Assembly (NCBI GenBank): GCA_038198775.1
Contig: JBBPZV010000034.1
Coordinates: 85,173-149,172 of the forward strand
DNA from: JACCYJ01 sp038198775
Lineage (GTDB): Bacteria; Actinomycetota; Actinomycetes; Propionibacteriales; Nocardioidaceae
Length of the DNA stretch: 64,000 nucleotides
Reading direction: 5' to 3'
Shown here: in pieces, positions 49,769 to 57,549 of the stretch
How the letters are laid out: every line of letters begins with the position of its first letter
How positions within the stretch are numbered: position 1 is the stretch's first letter
The notes under the pieces: generated by a model
What the model saw: only the letters and a program-made list of their open reading frames with translations
Database searches by the model: none
What the model was told of the DNA's origin: nothing
Position numbers and translations under genes: made by a program

Positions 49769-52087
49769 TCAACGGCTGGCCACGAGGAGGTGCCCGTCGT
49801 GGACGACCACCGCCACGTCGCCGGACTCATCGGTGCGCAGCACCTCGGCACCGTCGCGCCGCAGGGTGTCGAGGGTCTCAGGTGCGGGCTGGCCGTAGGT
49901 GTTGTCGGCGCCGACGCTGATGACGGATAGCCGCGCGTCGACCGCGGCGAGGAACCTCGGCTCCTGATAGCGGCTGCCGTGGTGCGGGACCTTCAAGACG
50001 TCGGCTCGCAGTTCCGGACCCCAGCCCAGCAGCGCCTGCTGGGCCTCCGGCTCGACGTCACCGCTGAGCAGCAGCCGGACGCCTTCGGTGCTGACAGCCA
50101 GCACGACGCTGCTGTTGTTGCGGTCGCTACCGGACAGGCCCGGCGTCGCCACGCCGGGGACCGGGCCGAGGACCTCCAAGGTCAGGTCGCCCAACTGCCG
50201 TTGGCTGGCGTACGCGGTACGAAGCAGCCGCACCCCCGCGACCGCACAGATGTGCTGGATGTCGGCGACCTCTTGATCGTCGGGGACCACCGGGCCGAGG
50301 TCGACCTCGCCCACGTCCCGGCCGGCGAACACACCGGGAAGGCCGTTCACGTGATCGGCGTGCACATGCGTCAGCACAACCAGCGGAATCACCTCGACGC
50401 CCAGGCGGTCGAGGCACCGATCGACCAGGACCGGATCCGGACCGGTGTCGACGACCACGGCGGCACCAGGGCCGGCGTTGAGGACCAGCGCGTCACCTTG
50501 CCCGACATCGCAGACAACCATGACCCAACCAGCCGGTGGCCAGCCCCAGGACACCGGGTGCAGCGCCCACCCCGCGACCAACATCAGCGCGGCGGCGCTG
50601 GTACGGGGGCGAGCCAGCAGCCGTGGGGCAGCGAGGCAGAAGGCCAGGCAGATGCCGACGAGCACGGTGATGGAGACGGCACCGGTCCGCCAGCCGGCAC
50701 TGGCGCCGGGCAGCGCCGCTCCCCGCTGGGCGACGGTGACGATCCACCACGCCGGGGCGCTGGCGGCGAGGCCCAGCAGGTGGCCGGCGTCCTGCCACAG
50801 GACGGTGACCAAGCCTGCGAGCAGCCCTAAGACGGTGGCCGGCCCCACCGCCGGGCCGGCCAGCAGGTTGGCACCCACAGCGACGATGGAGACCTGGCCG
50901 GAGAAGGCGGCGATGACCGGCGTACACGCCACCTGGGCCGCCATCGGGACGGCCAGGGACTCTGCCAGGGGTTGCGGCAGCCAGGTAGACAGGCGGGCCG
51001 CCCAGCGTGGAGCAAGCACGAGGATGCCACCGGTTGCGAAGACGGACAGCACGAAGCCGACCGACCGAGCCAGCCACGGGTCGATCAGGACGAGGACCAG
51101 CACAGCGAGGCTCAGCGCCCGGACGCCTCGGCGACGGCCACCCGCTCCGAGGCCGGCAAGTGCCACCAACCCCATCGCGGCTGCGCGCAGCACGCTGGGG
51201 TCGGGTCTGGCCAGCAGTACGAACCCGGCCGTGCCGACCAGGCCGACGGTGATCTGGGCGTACCCACGGATGCCGCACCAGCGGCTGATCAACAGCACGA
51301 AGCCGACGACCAGCGTGAGGTTCGTACCCGAGACGGCGAGCAGGTGCGTGAGGCCACAGGTGCGGAAGGCATCGGCCATCGCGGTGGGAATCGCCGACTC
51401 GTCGCCGTCGACGAGGGCTGGGACGAGGGCGCGTGGGGCTGGGGCGCTGTGCGCGACGCCTTCGGTGATACCCGCTCGAAGCACCCCTGATGCCCGCCAC
51501 CACCACGAAGGAGCGGCCGTCACCGCGTCGATGCGGGTGGGGAAGAAGACCGCGGCGATGTCGGAACCGTCGGCCGGGGCAAGCGACCCCACCGTATCGA
51601 GCTGGGACCCGAGCAAGACCCGGCGCCATGACAGATCGGCGATGACGAGCACCGGGGTGTGGACCCGGGCGCTCAGCCCACGCCCACTAATGCTCTCCAC
51701 CCGGGCCCGCACCACGACGATGTCCTCGAAGGTGCCGTGCCGGACGACGGGGTCGCTGGTCGGCTCGAGGTGCAGCCGCACGACCGCGCGTTGCTGGGCC
51801 AGCGCGGCCACTGGTCCGCTGGCAACGTCAAGGACCCGCAACCCGGCAACGATCGTCGCGGCGGCGGCCGCGAGCAGGATGACCGCGCTCAGGTAGCAGC
51901 TGCGGCGGGTGGACCATGCGCCCAGAGCGACCAGGGCCGTGCCGGCGCCGATCGCCCACCCAGGCGAGATGCCCACCCCGACGGCGGACCCGGCCCAGGC
52001 GGCCAATGCCGGGCCGGCGAGCCGGTAGTCAGGCCTCTCCTGGGAGGACTCCGGTGCGGAGGTGTCGCTCGTCGAGCGTGCCAGCAC
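49769..52087 (-). CDS. comEC: ComEC/Rec2 DNA channel protein
   Basis: The membrane channel thought to carry single-stranded DNA during natural transformation. The 772-aa protein has an N-terminal ComEC region with OB-like domain, a block of about ten membrane helices (including LLAVSGTNLTLVVGFVLLI) and a C-terminal MBL-fold domain with LTHVHADHVNGLPGVFAGR and VPHHGSRYQE. Start GTG follows two bases before the end of comEA. Presence does not prove competence, but no pili genes are in this window to judge. Confidence 0.92.
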   Translation of the reverse strand: MLARSTSDTSAPESSQERPDYRLAGPALAAWAGSAVGVGISPGWAIGAGTALVALGAWSTRRSCYLSAVILLAAAAATIVAGLRVLDVASGPVAALAQQRAVVRLHLEPTSDPVVRHGTFEDIVVVRARVESISGRGLSARVHTPVLVIADLSWRRVLLGSQLDTVGSLAPADGSDIAAVFFPTRIDAVTAAPSWWWRASGVLRAGITEGVAHSAPAPRALVPALVDGDESAIPTAMADAFRTCGLTHLLAVSGTNLTLVVGFVLLISRWCGIRGYAQITVGLVGTAGFVLLARPDPSVLRAAAMGLVALAGLGAGGRRRGVRALSLAVLVLVLIDPWLARSVGFVLSVFATGGILVLAPRWAARLSTWLPQPLAESLAVPMAAQVACTPVIAAFSGQVSIVAVGANLLAGPAVGPATVLGLLAGLVTVLWQDAGHLLGLAASAPAWWIVTVAQRGAALPGASAGWRTGAVSITVLVGICLAFCLAAPRLLARPRTSAAALMLVAGWALHPVSWGWPPAGWVMVVCDVGQGDALVLNAGPGAAVVVDTGPDPVLVDRCLDRLGVEVIPLVVLTHVHADHVNGLPGVFAGRDVGEVDLGPVVPDDQEVADIQHICAVAGVRLLRTAYASQRQLGDLTLEVLGPVPGVATPGLSGSDRNNSSVVLAVSTEGVRLLLSGDVEPEAQQALLGWGPELRADVLKVPHHGSRYQEPRFLAAVDARLSVISVGADNTYGQPAPETLDTLRRDGAEVLRTDESGDVAVVVHDGHLLVASR

Positions 52088-52088
52088 C

Positions 52089-53015
52089 TCACACGGTCAC
52101 GAGATCGCGCAGGTCCGCGAGTGTCGCTTCCCCGATCCCGTCGACGTCAAGCAGCTCGTCCACGCTGGTGAAGCCGCCGTGCTCATCTCTCCAGTCGAGG
52201 ATCGCCTGGCCCGTCACCGGCCCGATGCCGGGCAGCGTGTCCAGCTCCTCCAAGGTTGCGGTGTTCAGGTTGACCAGCGGGGCCGGTACGCCGCCGGTGC
52301 CGGAAGTCGGGGGCGCTGGGCCGGGCACTCCCGGTGGGGGTGCCAGCCCGACCAGCAGCTGCTCGCCGTCGACGAGCGGCCGCGCCAGGTTCAGCGTCGT
52401 CAGATCGACGCGTCCACCGACGCCACCCGCGGCCTTGACGGCATCGACGACCCGCGAGCCTGCCGGCAACGTGACGATGCCGGGGTGGCGCACCTTGCCG
52501 ACCACGTCAACGATCACCACGCCGGCGCTAGCAGGCGAGGGCGCGAGGCTGGCTCCCTGCGAAGGAGAAGGATTGCTGCCGCCGGGGACGGTCACGCTGG
52601 TGCCGAGCGGGGACGGTGCGGTCAATGGCAGAGGCGGCACCGGCTCGGTCCGCGGCCGGGTGTGTACCACCCACCAGGCCGTCAACGTCAGTCCGAGCGC
52701 CAGCAGCGCCGCCAGCACCGCCACGTGCTGCCCGGAGATCGCGCCCCGTCCCGCCAGCTCTCGTGCCCTCAGCGGCAGCCGGTCCGCCACCGCTCCCAGC
52801 CATTGCCGGCGTCCTGCCTGAGCCGGCTCGGCCAGATGACGTCCGAGCTGTCCCGGTGCGTTCGCCGGGTGGGTCGAGTCCGGCGGGGCCGGAGCGCCCG
52901 GCTGCTTCGGCGCGGTACGGTCCCCGGCCGCGAGCTGAGCGCCGAGCAGCTCCAGGCGGCGCCGCGCGGCCGCAGCCGTGTCCTCCCGGCTGGTCCGAGC
53001 CCTCCACGTTGCCAT
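52089..53015 (-). CDS. comEA: ComEA-like helix-hairpin-helix DNA-binding protein
   Basis: A 308-aa protein with a long, charged cytoplasmic N-terminus, one membrane segment (about 98-118, VAVLAALLALGLTLTAWWVV), a SLBB-type domain (VVIVDVVGKVRHPGIVTLPA) and two helix-hairpin-helix motifs at the C-terminus (LEELDTLPGIGPVTGQAILD, VDELLDVDGIGEATLADLRD). It binds double-stranded DNA outside the membrane and passes it to ComEC. It lies directly upstream of comEC with overlapping translation signals. Confidence 0.92.
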   Translation of the reverse strand: MATWRARTSREDTAAAARRRLELLGAQLAAGDRTAPKQPGAPAPPDSTHPANAPGQLGRHLAEPAQAGRRQWLGAVADRLPLRARELAGRGAISGQHVAVLAALLALGLTLTAWWVVHTRPRTEPVPPLPLTAPSPLGTSVTVPGGSNPSPSQGASLAPSPASAGVVIVDVVGKVRHPGIVTLPAGSRVVDAVKAAGGVGGRVDLTTLNLARPLVDGEQLLVGLAPPPGVPGPAPPTSGTGGVPAPLVNLNTATLEELDTLPGIGPVTGQAILDWRDEHGGFTSVDELLDVDGIGEATLADLRDLVTV

Positions 53016-53076
53016 GCCCGGACGCTAGGTGCAGACCGCCGTGGCGGGGGGTCCTCGGGCCAAACTGTGGACAGGC

Positions 53077-53934
53077 TCAGCCGCCCGGCGCCTGAGGCGC
53101 CACAACCACAGCAACCATTCCGGGGCCGACGTGGGCGCCGATGACCGCACCCACCTCGGAGACGACGACCTCGGCGACGTCGAGGCGCTCACTCAGCTTG
53201 GCCGCCAGCGCCTCGGCCCGGTCGGGGTTGGCCAGGTGCTGCACCGCAACCTCGGCGCCGGCCGGCGCCTTCGCCGCCTCCACGGCGAGCTCCTCGAGCC
53301 GGGCCAGCGCCCGCGCCGAGGTACGCACTTTTTCCATCGAACCGATCCTGCCCTCCACCATCGCCAGCAGCGGCTTCACCGCCAGCGCCGAACCCAGCAG
53401 GGCGGCCGCGGCCCCGATGCGGCCACCCCGGCGCAGGTACTCCAGCGTGTCCACGTAGAAGTACGAACGGGTCGACGCTGCCCTGGCGGCCGCCGCTCGG
53501 GCGGCCTGCACCGCGGTGCCGCCGCCCTCGAGGGCGGAGGCGGCGGCCAGCACCGCGAAGCCCGTTCCCATCCCCACCTGTCGGCTGTCGACGGTCTCGA
53601 CCGGTAGCGGCGCCTTTGCGGCTGCCAACTGCGCCGACTCGTAGGTACCGGAAACCTCGGAGGACAGGTGCACCGACACCACGGCTTCGCAGCCGGACTC
53701 GGCGGCGTCGCAGTAGATGCGCAGGAACTCGTCGGGGCTCGGTCGCGACGTGCTGACCGGCACGAACTCTCGAAGTGCCGTTGCGACCGTCTGCGGGGTG
53801 GCTTGGGTGCCCTCGTCGTACGACTTGGCGCCGATCACGACCTGCAGCGGGACCACGACGATCCCGCGCCGCGCGACGAGCTCGTCGGAAAGCGAGGATG
53901 TCGAGTCCGTGACCAAGGCGACGCGGCGCGGCAT
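53077..53934 (-). CDS. DegV family fatty-acid-binding protein
   Basis: A 285-aa DegV protein binding fatty acids, possibly as the FakB subunit of a fatty acid kinase. Motifs are VALVTDSTSSLSDELVARRG at the N-terminus, VVVSVHLSSEVSGTYESAQL in the ligand site and GRIGAAAALLGSALAVKPLL near the C-terminus. The matching kinase (FakA) is not in this window. It is divergent from the following flavin-barrel gene. Confidence 0.9.
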   Translation of the reverse strand: MPRRVALVTDSTSSLSDELVARRGIVVVPLQVVIGAKSYDEGTQATPQTVATALREFVPVSTSRPSPDEFLRIYCDAAESGCEAVVSVHLSSEVSGTYESAQLAAAKAPLPVETVDSRQVGMGTGFAVLAAASALEGGGTAVQAARAAAARAASTRSYFYVDTLEYLRRGGRIGAAAALLGSALAVKPLLAMVEGRIGSMEKVRTSARALARLEELAVEAAKAPAGAEVAVQHLANPDRAEALAAKLSERLDVAEVVVSEVGAVIGAHVGPGMVAVVVAPQAPGG

Positions 53935-54022
53935 GACGGGAGACTAGCGCCAGCGGGCCACCGGGCCTGGCAGCGCAACCTGCTCCGGCCGGCGGCGGCG
54001 CAGCCGGGGCATACTGCCTCCC

Positions 54023-54538
54023 ATGTACGAGTCAGATGCCGAGCTGGCGGAGCTCGACCGGCTGCTGGAGTCGTCGTTGGCGGGTGCGAGCGAGCACCTG
54101 CGGGCGATCATGACCGCGGGCGAGCGCACCTTGGACGCGGCGCAGGCCTGCCAGGTGCTGACGGGGATGCGCACGCTGGCGCTGGCCACCGTCACAGCGT
54201 CGGGAGAACCGCGCATCAGCGGTGTCGACGGCCACTTCCTGCACGGGCGGTGGGTGTTCACCACCGCGGGCCGGGCGGTGAAGGCGCGTCACCTGCAGGT
54301 CCGGCCGGCCGCGTCGGCCGCGTACATCGTCGGCGATGACCTCGGCGTCTACACCCACGGGCGGGTCGAGTTCCTGCTCCCGCACGAGCCGGGCTTTGCC
54401 GCGATCGAGGACCACCTGGTCCGGCACTACGGCAGCTCGCCTGGCAGCTGGGGCGACGACATCGCCTACCTGCGCCTCCGGCCGGCTTGGATGGTCGCGT
54501 ACGCGTCCGACAAGTCGACCCTGCTCGGGAACGGCTGA
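54023..54538 (+). CDS. Pyridoxamine 5'-phosphate oxidase-family protein
   Basis: A 171-aa split-barrel flavin-binding protein. It has an N-terminal helical cap, then strands such as LALATVTASGEPRISGVDGH and VFTTAGRAVKARHLQVRPAA that resemble F420/FMN-binding PPOX domains. Actinobacteria have many such proteins, often using F420. Cofactor and substrate are not determined. It converges with leuS, and a dispersed repeat lies in the 121-base gap. Confidence 0.8.
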   Translation: MYESDAELAELDRLLESSLAGASEHLRAIMTAGERTLDAAQACQVLTGMRTLALATVTASGEPRISGVDGHFLHGRWVFTTAGRAVKARHLQVRPAASAAYIVGDDLGVYTHGRVEFLLPHEPGFAAIEDHLVRHYGSSPGSWGDDIAYLRLRPAWMVAYASDKSTLLGNG

Positions 54539-54539
54539 G

Positions 54540-54574
54540 GCCGCCGCTATCCCAGGTTCACCTGGGATAGCAAC
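54540..54574. repeat. Dispersed palindromic repeat, copy B
   Basis: A 35-bp copy related to 42583-42617 (32 of 35 positions, inverted). Its core is a perfect 26-bp palindrome, arms GCTATCCCAGGT and ACCTGGGATAGC separated by TC (54546-54571). Farther right, CACTCAGCCA..GGAAGTACGC (around 54607-54630) matches sequence adjoining copy A, after about 32 bases not present there. It lies between convergent genes, where the hairpin could help end transcription from either side, though no T-run follows. Confidence 0.78.
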
Positions 54575-54659
54575 ACTCCGAACAGGATGCAACCAGTTCC
54601 AGGTGACACTCAGCCATTGGAAGTACGCCGGCTTAAGGTGGCGGCAGGACGCAAGCAGC

Positions 54660-57113
54660 TCAGACGACCACGTTGACCAGGCGGGGTGCCCGGACGATGA
54701 CGTTTCGCACGCCGCGATCGGCCAGGGCACGGCGGACCGCGGGCTCGGCCAGAGCCAGCTCACGCAGCCGTACCTCGTCGATCCCGGGAGGCACCTCCAG
54801 ACGGGCCCGCACCTTCCCTTGAACCTGTACCACACAGGTCACCGACTGCTCGACCAGCAGGGCCGGCTCGGCTGACGGCCATCCCGCGGTCGCCACCGAC
54901 GGGTCGTGGCCCAAAGCGGCCCACATCTCCTCGGCGGTGTACGGCGCGACCAGGCTCAGCAGCACGGAGACGGTCTCGGCGGCCTCGCGCACGGCGGGAT
55001 CCGCCGGACCGCAGCCGGAGTCGATGGCCTTGCGGGTCGCGTTGACCAGCTCCATCACCCGCGCCACGAAGACGTTGAAGCGGTACGCCTCGATCAGCTC
55101 GGTCGCATCGCGGACCGTGTGGTGGGTAGTCCGGCGCAACCCGATGTCCCCCCCGACCGGGTCGACCCCCGGCGGGCAGGCGACGTCGTTGGCCAGTCGC
55201 CAGGCGCGCTGCAGGAAGCGCAGCGAGCCCGCCGGTGACATGTCGGCCCAGTCGACGTCGTCTTCGGGTGGACCCGCGAAGACCATCGTCAACCGCACCG
55301 CGTCGACTCCGTACCGTTCGAGCTGCTCACCCAGGTCGACCCCGTTGCCCTTCGACTTCGACATCCTGGCCCCCCGGTTGATGACCTGGCCCTGGTTCAG
55401 CATCCGGGTGAACGGTTCGACGAAGTCGACCATCCCGATGTCGTACAGCACCTTGGTGAAGAACCGGCTGTACAGCAGGTGGCCGGTGGCGTGTTCGATA
55501 CCACCGATGTACTGGTCGACCGGCATCCAACGCCGCACCGCCTCGACGTCGAACGGCCCGTCCTCGTAGCGCGGTGAGCAGTAGCGCAGGAAGTACCACG
55601 ACGAGTCGACGAACGTGTCCATCGTGTCGGTGTCCCGCTCGGCGTCGCCGCCGCAGCGCGGACAGGGCGTACGCGCCCACCCGGTCGCCGCGGCCAGCGG
55701 CGAGTTGCCCCTCGGCGCCAGGTCCGCACCGCGCAGGTCAGGCAGCAGCACCGGCAGCTGGTCGTCGGGCACCGCCACCTCGCCGCACTCCGGGCAGTGC
55801 ACGATCGGGATCGGGCAACCCCAGTAGCGCTGCCGGCTCAGCAGCCAGTCCCGCAGCCGGTAGTTGACGGTCCGCTCGCCGTGGCCGCGTGCCTCCAACC
55901 AGTCGATGATCCGCGCCGTGGCCGCCTCGACACCCAACCCGTTCAGGTCCACCTCGTCGTTGGCCGAGTTGATCGACGTCCCAGCGCCGGCGTACGCCGC
56001 GTTGTCGAAGCCCTCCGGCGGCTGCACCGTCCGGACGATCGGCAGGTGGTACGCCGCGGCGAACTCCCAGTCGCGCTGGTCCTCCCCCGGCACCGCCATG
56101 ATCGCGCCCGTGCCGTAGTCGGCGAGCACATAGTCGGCGGCCCAGATCGGGATTCGCTCCCCCGTCGCCGGGTTCACCGCGGACGCGCCCAGCGGCACAC
56201 CGGTCTTCGGCCGCTCGGTCGAGAGCCGCTCGATCTCGGTCGCCCGCTTGACCTGTTCGAGGTACGCCTGCAACGCCGACCGCTGCTCCGGTGTGCACAA
56301 CCGATCGCCCAAGCCACCCTCCGGGGCCACCACCAAGAACGTGGCGCCGAACAGTGTGTCCGGCCGGGTCGTGAACACCCGGATCGACTCATCCGTCCCC
56401 TCGACGGCGAAGTCGACGTACGCGCCCTCGGACCGGCCGATCCAGTTGCGCTGGATGGTCAGCAGCGGCTCCGGCCAGCGACCCTCCAGCTGTGCCATGT
56501 CGTCCAGCAGCCGCTGGGCGTACGCGGTGATCTTGAAGTACCACTGCGTCAGCTCACGCTTCGTCACCACCGAGCCGCACCGTTCGCACCGCCCGCCGAC
56601 CACCTGCTCGTTGGCCAGCACCGTCTGGTCGACCGGGCACCAGTTGACGAACGACTCCCGCCGGTACGCCATGCCACGCTCGAAGAAGCGCAGGAACAAC
56701 CACTGCGTCCAGCGGTAGTAGTCCGGGTCGGAGGTGTGGAAGCGCCGCGACCAGTCGAAGCTGACCGCGTAGCGGCGCAGCGACTCCGCCTGGGTCTCGA
56801 TGTTGTCGAAGGTGAAACGCGCCGGGTGTTCGTTGCGACGTATCGCGGCGTTCTCGGCGGGCAGGCCGAAGGAGTCCCAGGCGATAGGGTTCAGCACGTT
56901 GAACCCCCGCTGGACCCAGTAACGGGCCAGCAGGTCGTGCAGCGCCATGACCTCGCCGTGGCCCATGTGCAGGTCGCCGGAGGGGTAGCTGAACATCGTC
57001 AGCGCGTAACGGCGCCCCCGCTCATCGTCTCGGTCGTCGGCCCGGAAAAGGTCGAGCTCGTCCCACACTTTGCGCCACCGCTCCTGCGCGGCCTTGACGT
57101 CGTAGCCGTCCAC
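54660..57113 (-). CDS. leuS: Leucyl-tRNA synthetase
   Basis: A class I synthetase charging tRNA-Leu. The 817-aa protein has the HIGH-like signature HMGHGEVMALHD (HMGH), a CP1 editing domain in the middle (with TTRPDTLFGATFLVVAPEGG and IMAVPGEDQRD), and the KMSKS-like MSKSKGNGVD. The GTG at 57113 is chosen because GGAGGCGCACA precedes it. An ATG at 57149 lies right after the terminator T-run and has no ribosome binding site. Expression is probably controlled by the leucine attenuator at 57151-57245. Confidence 0.95.
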   Translation of the reverse strand: MDGYDVKAAQERWRKVWDELDLFRADDRDDERGRRYALTMFSYPSGDLHMGHGEVMALHDLLARYWVQRGFNVLNPIAWDSFGLPAENAAIRRNEHPARFTFDNIETQAESLRRYAVSFDWSRRFHTSDPDYYRWTQWLFLRFFERGMAYRRESFVNWCPVDQTVLANEQVVGGRCERCGSVVTKRELTQWYFKITAYAQRLLDDMAQLEGRWPEPLLTIQRNWIGRSEGAYVDFAVEGTDESIRVFTTRPDTLFGATFLVVAPEGGLGDRLCTPEQRSALQAYLEQVKRATEIERLSTERPKTGVPLGASAVNPATGERIPIWAADYVLADYGTGAIMAVPGEDQRDWEFAAAYHLPIVRTVQPPEGFDNAAYAGAGTSINSANDEVDLNGLGVEAATARIIDWLEARGHGERTVNYRLRDWLLSRQRYWGCPIPIVHCPECGEVAVPDDQLPVLLPDLRGADLAPRGNSPLAAATGWARTPCPRCGGDAERDTDTMDTFVDSSWYFLRYCSPRYEDGPFDVEAVRRWMPVDQYIGGIEHATGHLLYSRFFTKVLYDIGMVDFVEPFTRMLNQGQVINRGARMSKSKGNGVDLGEQLERYGVDAVRLTMVFAGPPEDDVDWADMSPAGSLRFLQRAWRLANDVACPPGVDPVGGDIGLRRTTHHTVRDATELIEAYRFNVFVARVMELVNATRKAIDSGCGPADPAVREAAETVSVLLSLVAPYTAEEMWAALGHDPSVATAGWPSAEPALLVEQSVTCVVQVQGKVRARLEVPPGIDEVRLRELALAEPAVRRALADRGVRNVIVRAPRLVNVVV

Positions 57114-57150
57114 TGTGCGCCTCCGATGCTGACGGGCCGGTCCGGACATG

Positions 57151-57174
57151 AAAAAACCCCTCGGGTACGAGGGG
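57151..57174 (-). terminator. Intrinsic terminator in the leuS leader
   Basis: Read on the minus strand: CCCCTCG, loop TACC, CGAGGGG, then TTTTTT. The 7-bp GC-rich stem plus six T's is the clearest intrinsic terminator of the window. It lies between the leader peptide and the leuS start, as expected for attenuation. Confidence 0.9.
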
Positions 57175-57176
57175 CT

Positions 57177-57205
57177 GCCGCGCTGTCGAAGCCGATCAGC
57201 GCGGC
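57177..57205 (-). promoter_or_regulatory. First hairpin of the leuS leader
   Basis: Minus strand: GCCGCGCTG, an 11-base loop, CAGCGCGGC, a perfect 9-bp stem whose 5' arm holds the leader-peptide stop (CGC TGA). GCTTCG in its loop can pair with CGAAGC at codons 2-3 of the leader peptide. Translating ribosomes would therefore change the folding here and upstream of the terminator. Confidence 0.6.
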
Positions 57206-57231
57206 TGTGCAAGCAGCAGGATGCTTCGCAT
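57196..57231 (-). CDS. Leucine leader peptide of leuS (11 aa)
   Basis: ATG to TGA encodes MRSILLLAQPR with three consecutive Leu codons (CTG CTG CTT). The stop sits in the 5' arm of the 9-bp hairpin, followed by the intrinsic terminator and leuS. A ribosome stalled on Leu codons when charged tRNA-Leu is scarce would shift folding and allow readthrough into leuS. It begins one base after a predicted transcription start, so it may be read leaderless. Confidence 0.78.
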   Translation of the reverse strand: MRSILLLAQPR

Positions 57232-57239
57232 ACCGGTCG

Positions 57240-57268
57240 ATGTTACCCCACCCGGTGGCGCCGGATCA
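57240..57268 (-). promoter_or_regulatory. Candidate promoter of the leuS leader
   Basis: On the minus strand, TAACAT (57240-57245) as -10 and TGATCC (57263-57268) as -35 are separated by 17 bases. Seven bases after the -10 the predicted start lies at 57232 or 57231, at the leader-peptide ATG. The -35 hexamer overlaps the stop codon of the preceding small membrane-protein gene. Confidence 0.5.
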
Positions 57269-57539
57269 CTCCGCGCGTTCGGGTTCGTCCGGCACCACGA
57301 TCGGGCGCAGGCGCACCCACAGGCCGAACCCGACTGCGAGGACCATCATGCCCAGTCCCGCCCACAGGTTGATGTTGATGCCGTCGGCCTTGGTGAGGTC
57401 CGCGTCGCTGGTGGCGACCAGGCCGAGGACCACCAGCAAGATGCCGTACGCCCCCGATCAGCACCGCGATGACCGTACGGATGTCGAAGGCACCGGCCGC
57501 CTTGCGCCCCCGCTCGGTACCCGAATGGTGTTCGGTCAT
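57266..57539 (-). pseudogene. Small two-helix membrane protein with a one-base frameshift
   Basis: The frame starts at ATG 57539 (MTEHHSGTERGRKAAGAFDI), and a run of five G (minus strand, 57451-57455) shifts it by one. With one G removed the product is 90 aa: RTVIAVLIGAYGILLVVLGL forms helix one and LWAGLGMMVLAVGFGLWVRL helix two, ending PDEPERAE at TGA 57266. Such proteins commonly accompany sodium:solute symporters in actinobacteria, here the next gene upstream. The homopolymer makes a sequencing or assembly error as likely as a true mutation. Confidence 0.75.
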
Positions 57540-57549
57540 CTGCGCCTCC

